Positions 6,090-9,003 of a stretch of 9,003 bases of DNA are shown piece by piece. The notes beneath the pieces are model-generated. The model was not told where the DNA came from. It saw only the letters and a program-made list of their open reading frames with translations, and did not search any database. Numbering within the stretch: the first letter of the stretch is position 1; every line of letters begins with the position of its first letter. This DNA is from Bacteroidales bacterium. GTDB lineage: Bacteria; Bacteroidota; Bacteroidia; Bacteroidales; Muribaculaceae. The stretch covers positions 1-9,003 of the forward strand of contig SFMJ01000061.1 of NCBI GenBank assembly GCA_004553095.1, in the 5' to 3' direction. The position numbers and the translations under genes were made by a program.

Positions 6090-7802
6090 ATGAAAATTGA
6101 AAACATCGACCTCTCCTCATATCCCAACTCCGAGAAAATATATGTCGACGGCACACTCCCCGGAGTGCGCGTAGCGATGAGAAAGATCCACCAATACCCC
6201 ACCGTCAAGATTGAAGATGGGAAGCGTGTGGAATATCCCAACGAAGATATCGTGGTCTACGACACGTCGGGACCCTACACCGATCCGACAGTAGAGATCG
6301 ACCTCAACAAGGGACTCCCCCGCATGCGTGAGCAATGGGTCGAAGATCGCCATGACACTGAAATGCAAGAAGACATCTCGAGTATGTATGGTCGTCAGCG
6401 TCGCGACGACAAGTCGCTCGATGCCATCCGCTTCCCTATCGCTCACAAGCCTCGCAAGGCACGCGAAGGGATGCGCGTCACTCAGATGCACTATGCTCGC
6501 AAGGGGATCATCACTCCCGAGATGGAATATGTGGCAATCCGCGAAAACCTTGACAATCGAGCACGCGGCATAGAAACCTACATCACCCCCGAATTTGTAA
6601 GAGAAGAGGTGGCAGCCGGCCGCGCCATCATCGCCGCCAACATCAATCACCCCGAAGCCGAGCCGATGATCATCGGTTCGAAGTTTGCCTGCAAGCTCAA
6701 CACCAACATCGGCAACTCAGCTCTCTCCTCGGGCATCGAAGAGGAGGTGGCAAAGGCTGTGTGGAGCTGCTACTGGGGTGGCGACACGCTGATGGACCTT
6801 TCGACGGGCGACAACATCCACGAGACACGCGAATGGATCATCCGCAACTGCCCTGTGCCGATGGGCACAGTGCCTATCTATCAGGCCCTCGAGAAGGTGA
6901 AGGGAGATGTTTCCAAACTCACCTGGGAGATCTATCGCGACACTCTCATCGAGCAGTGCGAGCAGGGTGTCGACTACTTCACCATCCATGCCGGAGTGCT
7001 CCGCGAGCATGCCGAATTGGTGAAGAGCCGCCTCACCGGTTGCGTGTCGCGTGGCGGTTCGATCATGATGCAATGGTGTGTGCTCCACGATCAAGAGAGC
7101 TTCCTCTACTGCCACTTCGACGAAATCTGCGAAATTCTCAATAAGTATGATGTAGCCATCTCATTGGGCGACGGTATGCGTCCCGGCTCTACCCACGATG
7201 CCAACGACCGTGCACAATTCCTCGAGCTCGAAGTGCTCGGCGAACTCACCGAGAAGGCATGGGCACACGACGTGCAAGTACTGATCGAAGGTCCCGGCCA
7301 CGTGCCTATGCATAAGATACCGGTCAACATGGAGAAGCAGAAAGATGCATGCCACGAGGCACCCTTCTACACCCTTGGTCCCTTGACCACCGACATTGCT
7401 CCGGCCTACGATCATATCACCTCCGCCATCGGCGCGGCGATCATATCGGCGCTCGGCACAGCCATGATCTGCTACGTCACACCCAAAGAGCACCTCTCCC
7501 TGCCCAACCTGCAAGATGTGCGTGACGGTGTAATCGCCTACAAGATTGCAGCTCATGCCGCCGACATCGCCAAGGGTTATCCCGGTGCGACAGTGCGCGA
7601 CGATGCCCTCAGCAAGGCTCGCTACGACTTCCGCTGGAAAGACCAGTTCAACCTCTCGCTCGACCCCGAAAGAGCAAAAAAATACTATCTCGACTCGCGT
7701 CGTGAGGCTCCCGATGCCAACGACAAATTCTGTACCATGTGCGGTCCCAACTTCTGTGCAATGCGCATCTCTCAAAACATTGCCGATCAATGTGATAAAT
7801 AA
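6090..7802 (+). CDS. thiC: Phosphomethylpyrimidine synthase ThiC
   Basis: A complete 570-residue ThiC, the non-canonical radical SAM enzyme that rearranges aminoimidazole ribotide into HMP phosphate. The [4Fe-4S] motif C-x2-C-x4-C is at C548, C551 and C556 close to the C-terminus, as is characteristic of ThiC. The Zn-binding histidine segment GPGHVPMH is at 401-408. Other conserved stretches are GVRVAMR near the start, MRVTQMHYARKGIITPEMEY, CKLNTNIGNSA, WGGDTLMDLSTG, GVDYFTIHAG, SRGGSIMMQW, LGDGMRPGS and PLTTDIAPAYDHITSAIG. Length fits the shorter bacterial ThiC. The ATG at 6090 lies 14 bases after the thiG stop. The stop codon TAA at 7800-7802 overlaps the AAGGAG that serves thiH. Riboswitch control of thiC is common, but the gap before it is far too short for one. 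Confidence 0.98.
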   Translation: MKIENIDLSSYPNSEKIYVDGTLPGVRVAMRKIHQYPTVKIEDGKRVEYPNEDIVVYDTSGPYTDPTVEIDLNKGLPRMREQWVEDRHDTEMQEDISSMYGRQRRDDKSLDAIRFPIAHKPRKAREGMRVTQMHYARKGIITPEMEYVAIRENLDNRARGIETYITPEFVREEVAAGRAIIAANINHPEAEPMIIGSKFACKLNTNIGNSALSSGIEEEVAKAVWSCYWGGDTLMDLSTGDNIHETREWIIRNCPVPMGTVPIYQALEKVKGDVSKLTWEIYRDTLIEQCEQGVDYFTIHAGVLREHAELVKSRLTGCVSRGGSIMMQWCVLHDQESFLYCHFDEICEILNKYDVAISLGDGMRPGSTHDANDRAQFLELEVLGELTEKAWAHDVQVLIEGPGHVPMHKIPVNMEKQKDACHEAPFYTLGPLTTDIAPAYDHITSAIGAAIISALGTAMICYVTPKEHLSLPNLQDVRDGVIAYKIAAHAADIAKGYPGATVRDDALSKARYDFRWKDQFNLSLDPERAKKYYLDSRREAPDANDKFCTMCGPNFCAMRISQNIADQCDK

Positions 7803-7806
7803 GGAG
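7801..7806 (+). promoter_or_regulatory. Shine-Dalgarno sequence of thiH
   Basis: AAGGAG overlaps the last two bases of the thiC stop and ends nine bases before the ATG at 7816. It supports that start and hints at coupling between thiC termination and thiH initiation. It stands out because most genes here lack such a motif. Confidence 0.6.
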
Positions 7807-7815
7807 AATCAAGAA

Positions 7816-9003
7816 ATGTCAGATAAAGAAGAGCAAATTATCACCAAGAAGAAATCGGATCCCGACAGGGAGTCGGTGTTTGGACATGGTTTTGCTGATA
7901 TCATCGACAGTTATGACTGGGATGAGACCCTCCGACTCGTAGCCGAAGCGAGCGATGAGGATGTAAGGCGAGTGCTTGCCAAGGCAGAGCGCAATCGTAA
8001 GGCACTCACCCCCGAAGAATTTGCCATTCTCATCTCCGAGGCGGCAGACCCCTACTTGGAGCAGATGGCGGAACTCGCCCATCGCTTCACCCTCGAGCGC
8101 TTCGGCAAAACCATCTCGATGTATATCCCGATGTATGTGTCTAACGCCTGTACCAATAAGTGTGTCTACTGCGGATTCAACCATGACAATCCCTTCACAC
8201 GCACCACGCTCACCATGGAGCAAATCGAAGAGGAGTGCAAGGCCATCAAGCGCCTTGGCCCCTTCGAGAATCTGCTTATAGTGTCGGGAGAATACCCCTC
8301 GCTCTGCGGCGTGGAATATATGGAGCGCACACTCCGCACTTGTCGGCCCTACTTCCACAATCTCACCATTGAGATTCAGCCTCTGCGGTCGGTGGAATAT
8401 GAACGGCTTACCCACAGCGGACTGAACGGTGTGGTATGTTTCCAGGAGACCTACCATCGCGAGGCATATAAGAAATATCATCCACGGGGCATGAAGTCGC
8501 ACTATGACTGGCGTCTCAACGGTTACGACCGTATGGGAGAGGCGGGAGTCCACAAGATCGGGCTCGGCGTGTTGCTCGGTCTGGAGGATTGGCGAGCCGA
8601 TGTGGTGATGATGGCACGACATCTGCGCTACTTGCAGAAGAAATATTGGAAAGCGAGATACTCGGTCAATTTTCCCCGTATGCGTCCCTCCGAGAGCGGT
8701 TACCAGCCGAAGGTGGTTATCAGCGATCGGGAATTGGCACGTCTCACCTGTGCCTTCCGTCTTTTCGACCATGACATCGACATCTCCTACTCCACGCGCG
8801 AAGCCCCCGAATATCGCAATCATATGATTCCACTCGGGGTCACTTCGATGAGTGCCGGCAGCAAGACTGACCCGGGTGGCTACGCCACTGCTCCCGATTC
8901 ATTGGAGCAGTTTGCCGTTTCCGACGAGCGCACCCCTATGGATGTTGCGGAGTCGATACGCGAGATGGGATACGAGCCGGTGTGGAAAGACTGGGATGCA
9001 ATC
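7816..9003 (+). CDS. thiH: 2-iminoacetate (dehydroglycine) synthase ThiH, radical SAM (3' end outside window)
   Basis: From ATG 7816 the frame is open for 396 codons to the right edge. ThiH cleaves tyrosine by radical SAM chemistry to dehydroglycine and p-cresol; the former feeds ThiG. The SAM cluster motif C-x3-C-x2-C is at C112, C116 and C119 in NACTNKCVYCGF. Clear family stretches follow: VSGEYPS (155-161), IEIQPL, CFQETYH, HKIGLGVLLGLEDWR, ARYSVNFPRMRP and PLGVTSMSAGSKTDPGGY. The last residues, PVWKDWDAI, match the end region of E. coli ThiH, where VWKDWD is followed by only about nine residues, so little is missing. The N-terminus has a charged, lysine- and acid-rich tail of about 20 residues before the part that aligns with E. 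coli. Co-transcription with thiC is near certain given the 13-base gap. Oxygen-sensitive tyrosine-dependent ThiH, rather than ThiO, fits an anaerobe. Confidence 0.96.
   Translation, partial: MSDKEEQIITKKKSDPDRESVFGHGFADIIDSYDWDETLRLVAEASDEDVRRVLAKAERNRKALTPEEFAILISEAADPYLEQMAELAHRFTLERFGKTISMYIPMYVSNACTNKCVYCGFNHDNPFTRTTLTMEQIEEECKAIKRLGPFENLLIVSGEYPSLCGVEYMERTLRTCRPYFHNLTIEIQPLRSVEYERLTHSGLNGVVCFQETYHREAYKKYHPRGMKSHYDWRLNGYDRMGEAGVHKIGLGVLLGLEDWRADVVMMARHLRYLQKKYWKARYSVNFPRMRPSESGYQPKVVISDRELARLTCAFRLFDHDIDISYSTREAPEYRNHMIPLGVTSMSAGSKTDPGGYATAPDSLEQFAVSDERTPMDVAESIREMGYEPVWKDWDAI

Noticed and set aside
7161..7790. Minus-strand open frame (209 codons) opposite thiC
   Set aside because: It sits inside the conserved ThiC catalytic region and shows no family resemblance. 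Other antisense frames across thiE, thiG and thiC are rejected for the same reason.
7819..8823. Long minus-strand open frame (334 codons) opposite thiH
   Set aside because: It lies wholly within thiH, which has all radical SAM and ThiH signatures on the plus strand. The antisense product is rich in His and Cys with no recognisable domain, typical of a shadow frame in GC-richer coding DNA.

Overview
The window reads as ordinary chromosome from a Bacteroidales bacterium, possibly Muribaculaceae-like. Three things suggest this: a textbook Bacteroidetes-type promoter (TTTG-N20-TAnnTTTG) ahead of the plus-strand operon, start sites mostly without Shine-Dalgarno sequences, and a secreted CotH-family protein carrying a SusE/SusF-like C-terminal module. 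The family placement is inference; the phylum-level call is stronger.

Layout. Bases 1-1601 (minus) hold the 5' 533 codons of a secreted CotH-kinase-family protein whose 3' end lies left of the window. Bases 1602-1902 are an AT-rich gap holding a strong rho-independent terminator for the next gene. Bases 1903-3291 (minus) are dnaA, complete. Bases 3292-3751 are a divergent, AT-rich intergenic region with several inverted repeats and the operon promoter. From 3752 to the right edge (plus) runs a tightly packed thiamine operon: thiS, a TenI-like ThiE paralogue, thiE, thiG, thiC and thiH, the last cut by the window edge probably within about ten residues of its stop.

How the genes work together. 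ThiC makes the pyrimidine (HMP-P) from the purine intermediate AIR. ThiH cleaves tyrosine to dehydroglycine. ThiS carries sulfur as a C-terminal thiocarboxylate. ThiG builds the thiazole from dehydroglycine, DXP and ThiS-sulfur. The TenI-like protein probably aromatises the thiazole tautomer. ThiE joins the two halves into thiamine phosphate. ThiF (ThiS adenylation), ThiD and ThiL are not in the window; thiF may follow thiH to the right.

I do not see a dramatic undescribed system. The points most worth a second look are the apparent absence of a TPP riboswitch from the thi operon leader, which instead holds a short AU-rich hairpin; a nested inverted repeat with perfect TTGTTCCAC/GTGGAACAA arms between dnaA and the thi promoter; and the tandem ThiE-family paralogues.
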